From: Clostridium porci
Lineage (GTDB): Bacteria; Bacillota; Clostridia; Lachnospirales; Lachnospiraceae
Direction: 5' to 3'
Length of the DNA stretch: 64,000 nt
Assembly (NCBI RefSeq): GCF_009696375.1
Contig: NZ_VUMD01000012.1
Location: 62,001-126,000 of the forward strand
The position numbers and the translations under genes were made by a program. Below, one piece after another: positions 8,933-17,514 of the stretch. Within the stretch, counting starts at the first letter, position 1. Every line of letters begins with the position of its first letter. The notes under the pieces were generated by a model, which was given only the letters and a program-made list of their open reading frames with translations, had not been told where the DNA came from and did not search any database.

Positions 8933-9946
8933 TTAGCAGCTGCGGCCTGCAAGGTCACAGTAAGGCTTCAAATTCTTCATCAGCGCTTCAAAGTCTCCAA
9001 AGGTCAGAGACTGGGGGCCGTCGGACAATGCCTGCTTAGGGCAGGGATGAACCTCTATCATAAGGCCGTCGGCGCCTGCTGCAATAGCCGCTTTCGCAAG
9101 TGGTTCCACATAAGCTCTCACGCCAGTGGCATGGCTGGGGTCCACAATAACAGGGAGATGACTTTTCTGGCGGATAACTGGTACTGCGCTGATGTCCAGC
9201 GTATTTCTGGTGGAGGTCTCGTAGGTGCGGATACCCCGTTCGCAGAGGACGATGTTGGGGTTCCCTTCGGAAATAATGTATTCTGCCGCATTCAGCCATT
9301 CGTCTATGGTAGCGCACAGCCCCCTCTTTAGCAATACAGGGATGCCGGTTTTTCCTGCTTCTTTCAGAAGCTCGAAGTTCTGCATGTTTCTGGCGCCTAT
9401 TTGCAGCATATCCACATACTTAGAAGCTGCCTCAATAGCGTGGGCGCTGGTTACTTCACATATGATATGCAGACCGGTCGCCTCTCTGGCTTCCTTCATA
9501 TACTTAAGACCCTCTTCCTCAAGTCCCTGGAAGGAATAGGGAGAGGTACGGGGCTTGTAAGCGCCTCCGCGAAGGAAGGACGCCCCTGCCTTTTTTACGG
9601 CATAGGCAGTTTCCATAAGCTGCTCTCTGGATTCTACCGCACAGGGCCCGGCCATAACGGTCATGATACCGGGACCGATATGGGTATTTCCCACTAAAAC
9701 TACGGAATCCTCAGGATGAAACTTCTTGTTTACCAGCTTGTAGGACTCGGTAACAGCCACTACCTTGTCCACGCCCTCGCTGATCTCAATGTTGCTGTCA
9801 GCCAGCTTTGTTTTGTCGCCCACCACGCCTACAATCGTGACCTGGGAGCCTTTGGACAGATGCGCCTGAAGGCCTCTGGACTCAATCATATGTGTTACTT
9901 TTTGTACGGCTTCCTGGGAAGCGTTGGGCTTCATAATAATAATCAT
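8933..9946 (-). CDS. aroF: 3-deoxy-7-phosphoheptulonate synthase (type I beta DAHP synthase)
   Basis: I place the start at the ATG at 9946 (TAAGGAG 10 bases upstream); the longer frame to 10018 has no ribosome site. The 337-residue protein has a small N-terminal ferredoxin-like regulatory domain (residues 1-~70, opening MIIIMKPNAS) followed by the KDPG-type barrel: VMAGPCAVESREQ, GGAYKPRTSPYSFQG, LLKRGLCATIDEW and VDPSHATG. It condenses PEP and erythrose-4-phosphate, the first step to aromatic amino acids. The N-terminal extension is the known feedback module of the type I beta class. Confidence 0.96.
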   Translation of the reverse strand: MIIIMKPNASQEAVQKVTHMIESRGLQAHLSKGSQVTIVGVVGDKTKLADSNIEISEGVDKVVAVTESYKLVNKKFHPEDSVVLVGNTHIGPGIMTVMAGPCAVESREQLMETAYAVKKAGASFLRGGAYKPRTSPYSFQGLEEEGLKYMKEAREATGLHIICEVTSAHAIEAASKYVDMLQIGARNMQNFELLKEAGKTGIPVLLKRGLCATIDEWLNAAEYIISEGNPNIVLCERGIRTYETSTRNTLDISAVPVIRQKSHLPVIVDPSHATGVRAYVEPLAKAAIAAGADGLMIEVHPCPKQALSDGPQSLTFGDFEALMKNLKPYCDLAGRSC

Positions 9947-10006
9947 AATGTATGTACTCCTTATGTTTAAGAGGGCTGTGTATGCAGCGCCTTCTTTGCT
10001 CTTGAT

Positions 10007-10035
10007 AGTGTACGCCATTCCTGTATAAATGTCAA
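10007..10035 (-). promoter_or_regulatory. Promoter of aroF-tyrA-aroA
   Basis: On the minus strand TTGACA (10030-10035) and TACACT (10007-10012) are 17 bases apart, giving a leader of about 50-60 bases. No T-box is seen in it. Confidence 0.7.
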
Positions 10036-10081
10036 TACTTTATCACTTTAAACTTTTACGCTTTTATGTATTTAATCGGTT

Positions 10082-10094
10082 GGGGGGGGGGGGG
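10082..10094. repeat. G13 homopolymer tract
   Basis: Thirteen consecutive G residues lie between the divergent promoters of aroF and the EF-G-like gene, in otherwise AT-rich sequence. It is outside any coding frame. Confidence 0.9.
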
Positions 10095-10232
10095 TAGGAA
10101 AAAGGGCCTGTATGATCCTGTTGTGTTATGCCCTCTGTTCTATAAATCAATTTTATAAACGGTTTATATGAAAAAAATTCCCCTTAGTGGCTAAAATGCT
10201 CATAAAATTGTTGTGCAAAATAAATGAAATGC

Positions 10233-10261
10233 TTGAATAAATTAGAAAAATTTAGTAAAAT
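10233..10261 (+). promoter_or_regulatory. Promoter of the EF-G-like gene
   Basis: TTGAAT (10233-10238) and TAAAAT (10256-10261) are separated by 17 bases. The flanking DNA is A/T-rich. Transcription would start about 35 bases before the ATG at 10303. Confidence 0.65.
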
Positions 10262-10302
10262 ATACGCATAGGCTTAAATTTTAAAGCACAGGAGGGAAAT
10301 CT

Positions 10303-12399
10303 ATGAACGTATATGGGACTGAACAAATCCGCAACGTTGTATTGCTTGGTCACGGAGGCGCAGGGAAAACAACCGTTGCGGAGGCATTGGCACATGTGAC
10401 CGGGATTACGACCCGTATGGGAAGAGTGCCCGACGGCAACACCATCAGTGATTATGATAGGGAAGAAGTTAAGCGGCAGTTTTCCATTTCCACTACACTG
10501 ATTCCTCTGGAGTACCAGGGAGAGAGCGGGCCGATTAAAATAAACCTTTTAGATACTCCTGGATTCTTCGATTTTGTAGGAGAGGTGGAGGAGGCAATCA
10601 GCGTAGCTGACGCCGCTATTATTGTTGTAAACTGCAAAGCGGGCATAGAACCGGGGACAGAGAAGGCCTGGGAGCTTTGCGAAAAGTACCGTCTCCCTAA
10701 ACTGATTTTCGTTACCAACATGGACGATGATCACGCTAGCTACCGAGAGCTGGTTGTAAAGCTGGAGACGAGATTTGGCCGTAAGATCGCCCCCTTCCAG
10801 CTTCCGATTCGTGAAAATGAAAAATTTGTGGGCTTTGTCAATGTAGTTAAGATGGCAGGACGGCGCTTTACCAAGTTGAGCGACTATGAGGAGTGTGAGA
10901 TTCCTGAATATGTTCAGAAGAATCTGACCATTGCAAGGGACGCTCTGATTGAGGCAGTCGCCGAGACCAATGAAGAATATATGGAGCGTTACTTCCTGGG
11001 CGAGGAATTTACACAGGAGGAGATCTCTACAGCCCTTCGCGCCCACGTAATTGAGGGAGAGATTGTTCCTGTTATGATGGGCTCCGGTATCAACTGCCAG
11101 GGCTTTAAGGTGCTGCTACAGGCCATCGACAAGTATTTCCCGTCACCTGGCCACTTTGAGTGTATCGGCGTGGATGTATCCACAGGGGAGCGGTTTACAG
11201 CCAAGTACAATGATGATGTATCTCTGTCCGCCAGGGTGTTCAAAACCATTGTCGATCCCTTTATTGGTAAATATTCTTTGATGAAGATATGTACCGGTAC
11301 ATTGAAGGGTGATACCGTGGTATACAATGTAAATAAGGACGCGGAGGAGAAGATCGGCAAGATTTATATTCTCAGAGGTAAGGAGCAGATAGAGGTTCCG
11401 GAGCTTAAGGCAGGGGATATCGGCGCTGTTGCAAAGCTGACTGTTACTCAGACCGGAGATACCATGGCAGTGCGCACGGCTCCGATTGTATACCACAAGC
11501 CTGAGATTTCTACGCCCTATACATATATGGCATACAAGGCAGCTAACAAGGGAGAGGATGACAAGGTATCTACTGCGCTTTCACGCATGATGGAGGAGGA
11601 TCTGACTCTTAAGGTTGTCAATGACGCAGAGAACCGCCAGTCCCTGCTTTACGGAATCGGCGATCAGCAGCTGGATGTGGTAGTGAGCAAGCTGCAAAGC
11701 CGCTATAAGGTGGAAATCGTGCTGACTCGTCCTAAGTTTGCATTCCGTGAAACCCTTCGCAAGAAAGTGAAGGTACAGGGCAAGCATAAGAAGCAGTCCG
11801 GCGGACATGGACAGTACGGAGACGTGATTATGGAGTTTGAACCCTCTGGTGATCTGGAGAAGCCATATATATTTGAAGAGAAAATATTCGGGGGCTCTGT
11901 GCCAAAGAATTATTTCCCGGCTGTAGAGAAGGGACTTCAGGAATCGGTACTTAAAGGGCCTCTGGCAGGGTATCCGGTTGTCGGCTTGAAGGCTACCCTT
12001 TTAGATGGCTCCTATCACCCGGTAGATTCATCCGAGATGGCTTTTAAGATGGCCACCATTCTGGCGTTTAAGCAGGGCTTTATGGAGGCAGGCCCTGTTC
12101 TGCTAGAACCCATCGCTTCGTTAAAGGTAACAGTTCCAGATAAGTTTACCGGCGATGTTATGGGAGATTTGAACCGCAGGAGAGGCCGTGTTCTTGGTAT
12201 GAATTCCGATCATCATGGCAAGCAGATGATTGAAGCAGACATTCCTATGTCCGAGCTTTTCGGCTATAATACAGATCTGCGTTCCATGACGGGAGGCATC
12301 GGTGTCTATTCCTATGAGTTCAGCCGTTATGAGCAGGCTCCGGGAGATGTACAAAAGCGCGAGGTGGAAGCCAGAGCTGCAGCTAAGGATTCCGATTAA
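10303..12399 (+). CDS. Elongation factor G-like GTPase (EF-G paralogue)
   Basis: The 698-residue protein has the five-domain layout of EF-G: a GTPase domain with P-loop GHGGAGKTT (residues 16-24) and DTPG (84-87), domain II, and domains III-V ending in GDLNRRRGRVLGM and the TGGIGVYSYEFSRYE tail. It differs from translational EF-G in key places: DTPGFFDF lacks the catalytic His (normally DTPGHVDF), and the G4 motif is NMDD (139-142) rather than NKxD. This places it in the 'EF-G-like' group whose cellular job is not settled. AGGAGG precedes the ATG. It is monocistronic. Confidence 0.9.
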   Translation: MNVYGTEQIRNVVLLGHGGAGKTTVAEALAHVTGITTRMGRVPDGNTISDYDREEVKRQFSISTTLIPLEYQGESGPIKINLLDTPGFFDFVGEVEEAISVADAAIIVVNCKAGIEPGTEKAWELCEKYRLPKLIFVTNMDDDHASYRELVVKLETRFGRKIAPFQLPIRENEKFVGFVNVVKMAGRRFTKLSDYEECEIPEYVQKNLTIARDALIEAVAETNEEYMERYFLGEEFTQEEISTALRAHVIEGEIVPVMMGSGINCQGFKVLLQAIDKYFPSPGHFECIGVDVSTGERFTAKYNDDVSLSARVFKTIVDPFIGKYSLMKICTGTLKGDTVVYNVNKDAEEKIGKIYILRGKEQIEVPELKAGDIGAVAKLTVTQTGDTMAVRTAPIVYHKPEISTPYTYMAYKAANKGEDDKVSTALSRMMEEDLTLKVVNDAENRQSLLYGIGDQQLDVVVSKLQSRYKVEIVLTRPKFAFRETLRKKVKVQGKHKKQSGGHGQYGDVIMEFEPSGDLEKPYIFEEKIFGGSVPKNYFPAVEKGLQESVLKGPLAGYPVVGLKATLLDGSYHPVDSSEMAFKMATILAFKQGFMEAGPVLLEPIASLKVTVPDKFTGDVMGDLNRRRGRVLGMNSDHHGKQMIEADIPMSELFGYNTDLRSMTGGIGVYSYEFSRYEQAPGDVQKREVEARAAAKDSD

Positions 12400-12423
12400 T
12401 TGTTCCGCTGTCAAGGCAGATAA

Positions 12424-12450
12424 GCTGCGCCGCAGGGATTATGGCGCAGC
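12424..12450 (+). terminator. Hairpin after the EF-G-like gene
   Basis: GCTGCGCC and GGCGCAGC form an 8-bp GC-rich stem 25 bases after the stop. No clear U-run follows, so termination may be weak. Confidence 0.45.
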
Positions 12451-12612
12451 TGGCTGTATTCCTTTGCTGAAGAAAGTAAAATATGTTTTTCATAAAATGT
12501 TGCATATATCACGGAAAAACAGGAATCATTATGATATAGTATAGACATCAAAGGAAAAAATCTGTGAAACCTGCAAAGGAATCACAGTAATCTTATAAAG
12601 GAGGAAACAAAA

Positions 12613-12777
12613 ATGAAGAAATATTTATGCGATCCATGCGGATATATCTATGACCCGGAGGTTGGCGATCCTGACAGCGGAATTGAGCCGGGAACTGCAT
12701 TCGAGGATATTCCTGACGATTGGGTTTGTCCTATATGCGGGGTAGGTAAGGATCTATTCTCTGTAATAGAGGAATAA
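12613..12777 (+). CDS. Rubredoxin
   Basis: This 54-residue protein has the full rubredoxin pattern: [14 protein letters not shown] for the first Cys pair and [11 protein letters not shown] for the second, so a single iron is bound by four cysteines. The length is typical. GGAGG (about 12600-12604) precedes the ATG. It is a small cytosolic electron carrier, in anaerobes commonly serving oxygen or peroxide detoxification. It is transcribed alone, with its own terminator, next to a convergent Crp/Fnr regulator. Confidence 0.96.
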   Translation: MKKYLCDPCGYIYDPEVGDPDSGIEPGTAFEDIPDDWVCPICGVGKDLFSVIEE

Positions 12778-12788
12778 GGGTAGCTTTC

Positions 12789-12832
12789 ATGCTTCTTCGG
12801 TCAGGATACGGCAGACCGGGGAAGCATTTTTT
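12789..12832 (+). terminator. Terminator of rubredoxin gene
   Basis: ATGCTTC..CGGTC (12789-12802) pairs with GACCG..GAAGCAT (12814-12827) and is followed by TTTTTT. Confidence 0.8.
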
Positions 12833-12869
12833 CGTATAAAGTCTGCCAGAGCCTTGAACCGCCTGGCAG

Positions 12870-13520
12870 TTAAAGAAGTAAGCGGATCTTTCGTTTGTCC
12901 ATCTGTATCAGCTTTTCTTCTTTCATGCGCTTTAACTCTCGTGTCATGGCGCTTCGGTCGATGGAAAGATAGTCGGCTAAATCCACCATAGTAAAGGCAA
13001 GCTGAAAGGTGGAGCTTTTGGCCTGGGCTGCCAGCTGCATAAAGTAGCAGATAAGCTTTTCACGTATGGTTCGCTGCGATAAAACCTCGACTCTCCTGCT
13101 TAGGCTTAAAGCCCGCTCGGTTATCAGATCCAGCAGATTTTGGGTCAGCTGGTGGTGATGTGCGCAGGATTTGTGGCAGGGCGATCCGACCGTTGTATAC
13201 TGGATAAACATAATCTCACATAGACTGTCGCTGATTACGCTGATACCGGCATGCTCGCTGCCCTCATAGGACAGAAGGTGGCCAAATATATCCTGAGGTC
13301 CCAGCCTCTCCAGGATGGTTCTGGCTCCGTTGAATTCATAACGAACCACAGACGCGCTTCCCTTTCCAATGATTCCAATATCATGAAAGCCCTGGTCATA
13401 GTCGCAGATGGTGGAGCCTGGCTTGAACTGTTTTGTCCTGGCGTTAAGGCAGGCCAGCAGGCTCTTATATTCGTCTATGGATATGTCTTTAAACAAATTT
13501 TTCTGAAAATATTCTGTCAT
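12870..13520 (-). CDS. Crp/Fnr family transcriptional regulator
   Basis: From the ATG at 13520 the protein is 216 residues, the usual Crp/Fnr length; an upstream frame to 13589 is unlikely because it runs into the promoter. The N-terminal cyclic-nucleotide-binding-like beta barrel includes FHDIGIIGKGSASVVRYE. A short insert CHKSCAHHHQ (mid-protein) carries two Cys and three His residues that could sense metal, haem or redox; that is inference. The C-terminal helix-turn-helix reads LADYLSIDRSAMTRELKRM. It faces a CPBP protease gene across a palindrome that overlaps its own probable -35 box, suggesting autoregulation. Confidence 0.9.
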   Translation of the reverse strand: MTEYFQKNLFKDISIDEYKSLLACLNARTKQFKPGSTICDYDQGFHDIGIIGKGSASVVRYEFNGARTILERLGPQDIFGHLLSYEGSEHAGISVISDSLCEIMFIQYTTVGSPCHKSCAHHHQLTQNLLDLITERALSLSRRVEVLSQRTIREKLICYFMQLAAQAKSSTFQLAFTMVDLADYLSIDRSAMTRELKRMKEEKLIQMDKRKIRLLL

Positions 13521-13572
13521 CTCTTTTACCCTGTAATTTTTTATGCTAATATATATTATAATAATACTTTTT

Positions 13573-13588
13573 TGTTGCACTTGCAACA
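13573..13588. promoter_or_regulatory. Palindromic operator between crp-like and CPBP genes
   Basis: TGTTGCA-CT-TGCAACA is a perfect 7-bp inverted repeat with a 2-base centre, the size expected for a Crp/Fnr dimer site. On the minus strand it overlaps TTGCAA, which lies 17 bases from TATTAT, so binding could block the regulator's own promoter. Confidence 0.55.
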
Positions 13589-13597
13589 TTAATCGAA

Positions 13598-14713
13598 ATG
13601 GATTTATACAGGAGAATAGACGAAACTATGGAGAAGAACAGAGCGGCTTTGGAGCATGCGCAGCAAAATCAGTGGGAGCAGAAGCCAGTATGGGAGAAAG
13701 AAAGACAAGAACGGGAGATGGAAAAAAGGCAGAGGGCACAGTTTTCCAATATAGGACTGGTAGGTACAGCGTTTATGCTGGTGAATCTGGTGGCTCAGAT
13801 AGGAATGATTGTCTGTATGGGCTTCATTGATGGAAGGACAGCGGGAGCGCTCCATTTATTGAGCAACACCGGTCTTATGTTTATTTCGGCTGTTTCTATG
13901 TATCTGATTGCGTTTCCAATCGCACTTGCCCTGCTACAGGCTATTCCCAAATGCAAAGAGCCGTCCGGGGAATCCTGGGGGGCGGAAGGCTTTTTGGTGG
14001 TTCTGGTAATTTCGATGGGAATAGGACTGGTGGGAAACCTGCTTGGACAGGCAGTTGAGCTTTTCAAGCCGGCTTCGGGTTTGAGTGGGGAGAATCTGGA
14101 AGGACTTCTGATGAGCTCCAATGTATGGGTGAATCTGCTGTGCACAGCTGTTCTGGCCCCTGTAGTGGAGGAGCTGCTGTTTCGTAAGCTGCTTATGGAT
14201 CGCCTCCTGGGCTATGGAGAGTGGGCGGCTGTGCTGGTGTCCGGGTTTATGTTCGGCATGGCGCACGGCAATTTCGGGCAGTTTTTTTATGCCTTCGGTC
14301 TTGGGCTGGTATGGGCTTATATGTATGCCAAGACAGGCCGTGTCAGCTTTACGATTGTGCTGCATATGATCTTCAATCTCATGGGCGGTGTCATGGTGAC
14401 AGAGCTTTTAAAGGGACTTGACGGAGATACAGGCGGTTTTGGCATAATACCTTTTCTAGAGCGGATATGTTCCGTTGATTTGAGCCAGGTTGTTATCGTT
14501 GTTTCTGGAATGGCTTTACTGGGATATATCCTGCTAATGGTTGGTTGCGTCATTGGAGGAATAACCCTCCTGATTGTGTTTCGCAGGAAAATCAAATTTT
14601 CACCCGGTATCTGGCCCATAAAAAAAGGAAGAAGATTCCGCACCGTATTTTTCAATCCGGGAATGATTATCTATTTCCTTGTCTGTGTCATGCTTTTTGT
14701 GCTTAGCTGGTAA
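13598..14713 (+). CDS. CPBP family intramembrane metalloprotease
   Basis: The protein (371 residues from 13598) has a charged, Gln/Glu/Arg-rich N-terminal tail of about 50 residues and then about eight hydrophobic segments. The CPBP (Abi/CaaX-like) motifs are complete: VVEELLFR (EExxxR), GMAHGNFGQFF (the first His of the metal site) and HMIFNLMGG (HxxxN). These proteases cleave within membranes; in bacteria they are tied to peptide maturation, immunity or signalling. The start is uncertain: ATG 13598 has no ribosome site, while ATG 13628 has CAGGAG about 13 bases upstream. It is divergent from the Crp/Fnr regulator. Confidence 0.85.
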   Translation: MDLYRRIDETMEKNRAALEHAQQNQWEQKPVWEKERQEREMEKRQRAQFSNIGLVGTAFMLVNLVAQIGMIVCMGFIDGRTAGALHLLSNTGLMFISAVSMYLIAFPIALALLQAIPKCKEPSGESWGAEGFLVVLVISMGIGLVGNLLGQAVELFKPASGLSGENLEGLLMSSNVWVNLLCTAVLAPVVEELLFRKLLMDRLLGYGEWAAVLVSGFMFGMAHGNFGQFFYAFGLGLVWAYMYAKTGRVSFTIVLHMIFNLMGGVMVTELLKGLDGDTGGFGIIPFLERICSVDLSQVVIVVSGMALLGYILLMVGCVIGGITLLIVFRRKIKFSPGIWPIKKGRRFRTVFFNPGMIIYFLVCVMLFVLSW

Positions 14714-15181
14714 ATAGTTCCGTCATTGTTTGGTGTATTTATTTTGGGTAAGCTCTGGTAAGGGGGTTATCCTAGACTGTTAAAGAATCACTATTAAGCC
14801 ATAATAAACATAGAAAATATAGGGTTTTTTAGAATGATGCTGCGTTAACCATGTGATAAACTCCAGATAAGAAACTAAGCTGTGTAAAATAAAAAACTAC
14901 TTCTGTGCCTCCAGTGCCGTTAATTTTTATGCTTTCTATAATTAAAGTGTTAGAGAAAAACAGTGATAAAAGGATAACGTGCTGGACAAGCCACAATATA
15001 AAAGCTGTAGAAACTACAATAAAAAAGCTGGACAAATAAGAGAAATTGTTATATAGTTATACGAAATAAGGATAAAAAATAGACTCTTTCCATAAGAGAG
15101 CTAGGTAGCTGTCCTATCAATTTAACTGCACAGGAACTTAAATGGAGGATTAGAATATCAGGTGATCAGGAGGTAAGGAAA
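14714..15181. other. AT-rich intergenic region, no confident gene
   Basis: About 470 bases without a supported gene. A minus-strand frame (14829-15035) encodes a hydrophobic 68-residue stretch but has only a TTG start, no ribosome site and a stop just upstream, so it may be a membrane-protein remnant. The 9-mer GCTGGACAA occurs twice (14981, 15027). The aconitase ribosome site AGGAGG (about 15169-15174) ends the region. Confidence 0.4.
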
Positions 15182-17491
15182 ATGGTATCATTGTATGAAG
15201 AAGGTATATATCTGGTAAATGGAACTCAGATTGTACCTGAATCGGAGCGTGGGAAGGTGAAGACGCTGGCCGGCAGAGAGGCCAGCCGGGAGGCAGGCAG
15301 GAAAGGAACCATCGCATACTCCATCCTGGAAGCCCACAATACGTCTGATAATATGGAGCATCTGAAGCTTCGCTTTGACAGCATGGCATCTCATGACATT
15401 ACCTTTGTGGGCATCGTGCAAACAGCCAAGGCCTCCGGTATGGAGCAGTTTCCCATTCCCTATGTGTTGACGAATTGTCATAATACCCTTTGCGCGGTAG
15501 GCGGAACCATCAATGAGGATGATCATATGTTCGGCCTTTCAGCCGCAAAGAAATACGGCGGCATCTATGTGCCTCCTCATATTGCGGTGATTCATCAGTA
15601 CATGAGAGAAAGAATGGCAGGCTGCGGGAGGATGATACTGGGCTCAGACAGCCATACCCGCTACGGTGCCCTGGGAACTATGGCGGTAGGAGAAGGCGGC
15701 GGTGAGCTGGTTAAGCAGCTTTTAAGGGATACGTATGATGTAGCTTATCCAGACGTGATTGCTGTTTATCTTGACGGAGCGCCCAGGCCTGGCACCGGAC
15801 CCCAGGATATTGCCTTGGCTGTCATTGGAGCTGTATTTAAGAACGGCTATGTAAAAAACAAGGTGATGGAGTTTGTAGGTCCTGGCGTGGCCTCCATGAC
15901 AACGGATTACCGAAACGGAGTGGATGTAATGACCACAGAAACAACCTGTCTGACTTCCATCTGGCGCACGGATGAGGATACAAGGGCATATCTGGCCCTG
16001 CATGGCAGGGAGGAGGACTATAGGGAGCTGAAGCCAGCGGATGTGGCTTATTATGACGGCTGCGTGTATGTAGACCTATCCACAGTAAAGCCTATGATAG
16101 CCCTTCCCTTCCATCCCAGCAATACATATGAGATTGATGAGCTGAAGGCTAACCTTTCTGACATTCTTGGTTCGGTTGAGAAGGAGGCAGAGAAAATTTC
16201 CGGTGGAAATGCTCATTTTTCACTGAGGGATAAGATTATAAATGGAGAGCTGACCGTACAGCAGGCGGTGATTGCAGGCTGTGCAGGCGGAACCTACAGC
16301 AATGTCATGGAGGCTGCCCAGGCTTTGAAGGGTAAGAATTGCGGATGCGATGAGTTTTCACTGGCAGTGTATCCATCCTCTCAACCGGTATTTGCCGATC
16401 TGGTCAAAAAAGGAGCTGTGTCCAATCTGATGGATGCAGGAGCGATTATCCGTACTGCTTTCTGCGGCCCCTGCTTTGGAGCTGGAGACACCCCCTGCAA
16501 CAATGGTTTAAGCATTCGTCATACTACCAGAAACTTTCCTAACCGGGAGGGATCTAAGCCAGGCAGCGGGCAGATGGCTGCAGTTGCTCTTATGGATGCC
16601 CGCTCGATCGCTGCTACGGCAGCTAACGGAGGCCGCCTGACCTCTGCCTGGGAAATGGATGGCTGGGATAAGATTCCTGATTATGAGTTTGACGGTATTT
16701 CCTATGAGAACCGCGTGTACATGGGCTATGGCAAGGGACAGAAGGATAAGGAGCTGGTGTACGGCCCGAATATCAAGGACTGGCCGGAAATGAGTCCTCT
16801 GGCAGATAATATCCTTTTAAAGGTATGTTCAAAGATTATGGATCCTGTAACAACCACCGATGAGCTGATTCCCTCCGGGGAAACTTCCTCCTACCGTTCC
16901 AATCCTTTAGGCCTGGCGGAGTTTACCCTTTCCAGACGTGATCCGGAGTATGTGGGCAGAGCCAAAGCGGTAGATGCTTTGGAGAAGGCCAGAGTCCTCC
17001 AGGGCGCTGAGAAGGAATTGGAGATGGCTCCAGAGCTGAAAGGAATATTTGAGGCGATCAATAAAATTCAGGGCAGCGACAAGGTGACAATTCAGGATAC
17101 TGAAATTGGAAGCCTGGTCTATGCAGTAAAGCCGGGAGATGGTTCCGCCAGAGAGCAGGCTGCCAGCTGTCAGAGGGTGATTGGAGGACTGGCTAATATT
17201 TGTAAGGAATATGCCACCAAACGCTATCGCTCGAATGTGATGAACTGGGGGATGCTTCCCTTCCAGATGGAAGCAGAGCCGGAGTTTGAGGTGGGAGATT
17301 ACATCTATATACCTGGCATTAAGGAAGCCCTGGACGGAGACTTAAAGAACATGAAAGCCTATGTTCTGGGAGATGGTGTAGGAGAATGTGAGGTAAAGGA
17401 GCTGAATTTGTACATTGCGGATATGACAGAAGAGGAGCGGGCTATCGTTAAGGCGGGAAGTCTGATCAATTACAATCGCAGCAGACAGTGA
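15182..17491 (+). CDS. acnA: Aconitate hydratase
   Basis: The 769-residue aconitase-superfamily protein has [12 protein letters not shown], the substrate-binding DSHT loop, and [10 protein letters not shown], containing two of the three Cys ligands of the [4Fe-4S] cluster. It isomerises citrate to isocitrate. The swivel domain occupies roughly the last 170 residues (from [10 protein letters not shown]). AGGAGG lies before the ATG. It heads a three-gene unit with citrate synthase (23-base gap) and isocitrate dehydrogenase. Citrate synthase next door makes aconitase more likely than isopropylmalate isomerase. Confidence 0.93.
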   Translation: MVSLYEEGIYLVNGTQIVPESERGKVKTLAGREASREAGRKGTIAYSILEAHNTSDNMEHLKLRFDSMASHDITFVGIVQTAKASGMEQFPIPYVLTNCHNTLCAVGGTINEDDHMFGLSAAKKYGGIYVPPHIAVIHQYMRERMAGCGRMILGSDSHTRYGALGTMAVGEGGGELVKQLLRDTYDVAYPDVIAVYLDGAPRPGTGPQDIALAVIGAVFKNGYVKNKVMEFVGPGVASMTTDYRNGVDVMTTETTCLTSIWRTDEDTRAYLALHGREEDYRELKPADVAYYDGCVYVDLSTVKPMIALPFHPSNTYEIDELKANLSDILGSVEKEAEKISGGNAHFSLRDKIINGELTVQQAVIAGCAGGTYSNVMEAAQALKGKNCGCDEFSLAVYPSSQPVFADLVKKGAVSNLMDAGAIIRTAFCGPCFGAGDTPCNNGLSIRHTTRNFPNREGSKPGSGQMAAVALMDARSIAATAANGGRLTSAWEMDGWDKIPDYEFDGISYENRVYMGYGKGQKDKELVYGPNIKDWPEMSPLADNILLKVCSKIMDPVTTTDELIPSGETSSYRSNPLGLAEFTLSRRDPEYVGRAKAVDALEKARVLQGAEKELEMAPELKGIFEAINKIQGSDKVTIQDTEIGSLVYAVKPGDGSAREQAASCQRVIGGLANICKEYATKRYRSNVMNWGMLPFQMEAEPEFEVGDYIYIPGIKEALDGDLKNMKAYVLGDGVGECEVKELNLYIADMTEEERAIVKAGSLINYNRSRQ

Positions 17492-17514
17492 AGCATTAGG
17501 AAAGGAGCACATCT

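Noticed and set aside
14829-15035. Minus-strand hydrophobic 68-codon frame
   Set aside because: TTG start, no ribosome site and an upstream in-frame stop; at best a remnant.
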